From Oscillospiraceae bacterium (lineage in GTDB: Bacteria; Bacillota; Clostridia; Oscillospirales; Ruminococcaceae), in assembly GCA_019423445.1 (NCBI GenBank), contig JAHZBJ010000015.1:1-21595 (forward strand): a stretch of 21,595 nt of DNA, given 5' to 3'. Shown piece after piece: positions 21,593 to 21,595 of the stretch. The position numbers and the translations under genes were made by a program. Every line of letters starts with the position of its first letter. Position 1 is the stretch's first letter. The notes under the pieces were generated by a model. That model was not told the DNA's origin. It did no database searches and was given only the letters and a program-made list of their open reading frames with translations.

Positions 21593-21595
21593 CTC

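Overview
The window looks like a chromosomal stretch of a high-GC, Gram-positive gut anaerobe of the Clostridia, most likely Oscillospiraceae/Ruminococcaceae (Flavonifractor, Lawsonibacter or Dysosmobacter type). This rests on low-GC-Firmicute-style signals (AGGAGG ribosome sites, TTGACA/TATAAT promoters, U-tract terminators), TTG/GTG starts, GC-rich coding sequence, and family content (ANTAR regulator beside glutamine synthetase, a clostridial PurA variant, RapZ/YvcJ). No rRNA, tRNA, CRISPR array, intact insertion sequence or prophage gene was seen.

Layout. 62-631 (+): NUDIX hydrolase with a terminator. 711-3877 (-): four-gene polar amino-acid ABC importer in the order ATPase, binding protein, permease, permease (as in glnQHMP), driven by a consensus promoter inside an AT-rich block that also carries inverted repeats and a possible + strand RNA. 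4436-9339 (-): glnA - ANTAR regulator - pyrG - purA, apparently one operon behind a perfect sigma-A promoter and a long leader hairpin. 9520-9765 (-): small membrane zinc-ribbon protein. About 9873-9956 (+): promoter and terminator enclosing only about 50 nt. 10050-11844 (-): marR-MATE efflux pair with a palindromic operator. 12159-13652 (-): glpK with a promoter and an intrinsic terminator in its leader, suggesting antitermination control. 14079-16028 (+): a large membrane-anchored alpha/beta hydrolase fused to an eight-helix membrane domain; then a second MarR regulator (+). 16707-17525 (-): GT2 glycosyltransferase. 17758-19158 (-): second MATE transporter. 19291-20640 (+): a protein with the frame of an IS1634-type transposase but apparently no DDE residues, directly upstream of rapZ (20677-21546, +), which ends in a near-perfect palindromic terminator.

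How the genes work together. The left half centres on nitrogen and glutamine: acidic amino acid or glutamine uptake, glutamine synthesis, an RNA-binding regulator with a degenerate receiver domain, and two nucleotide enzymes, one of which (CTP synthase) consumes glutamine. The right half is a mosaic of independent units: drug/metabolite export, glycerol use, a cell-surface hydrolase, and the transposase-like gene with rapZ.

The observations most worth following are the transposase-derived gene beside rapZ, the membrane hydrolase of unknown substrate, the leader structures of glnA and glpK, and two possible short + strand RNAs. Gene boundaries were read directly; several starts were moved downstream of the longest ORF because a ribosome site and family length support it. 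Functional names rest on motif recognition from memory, not on database searches.
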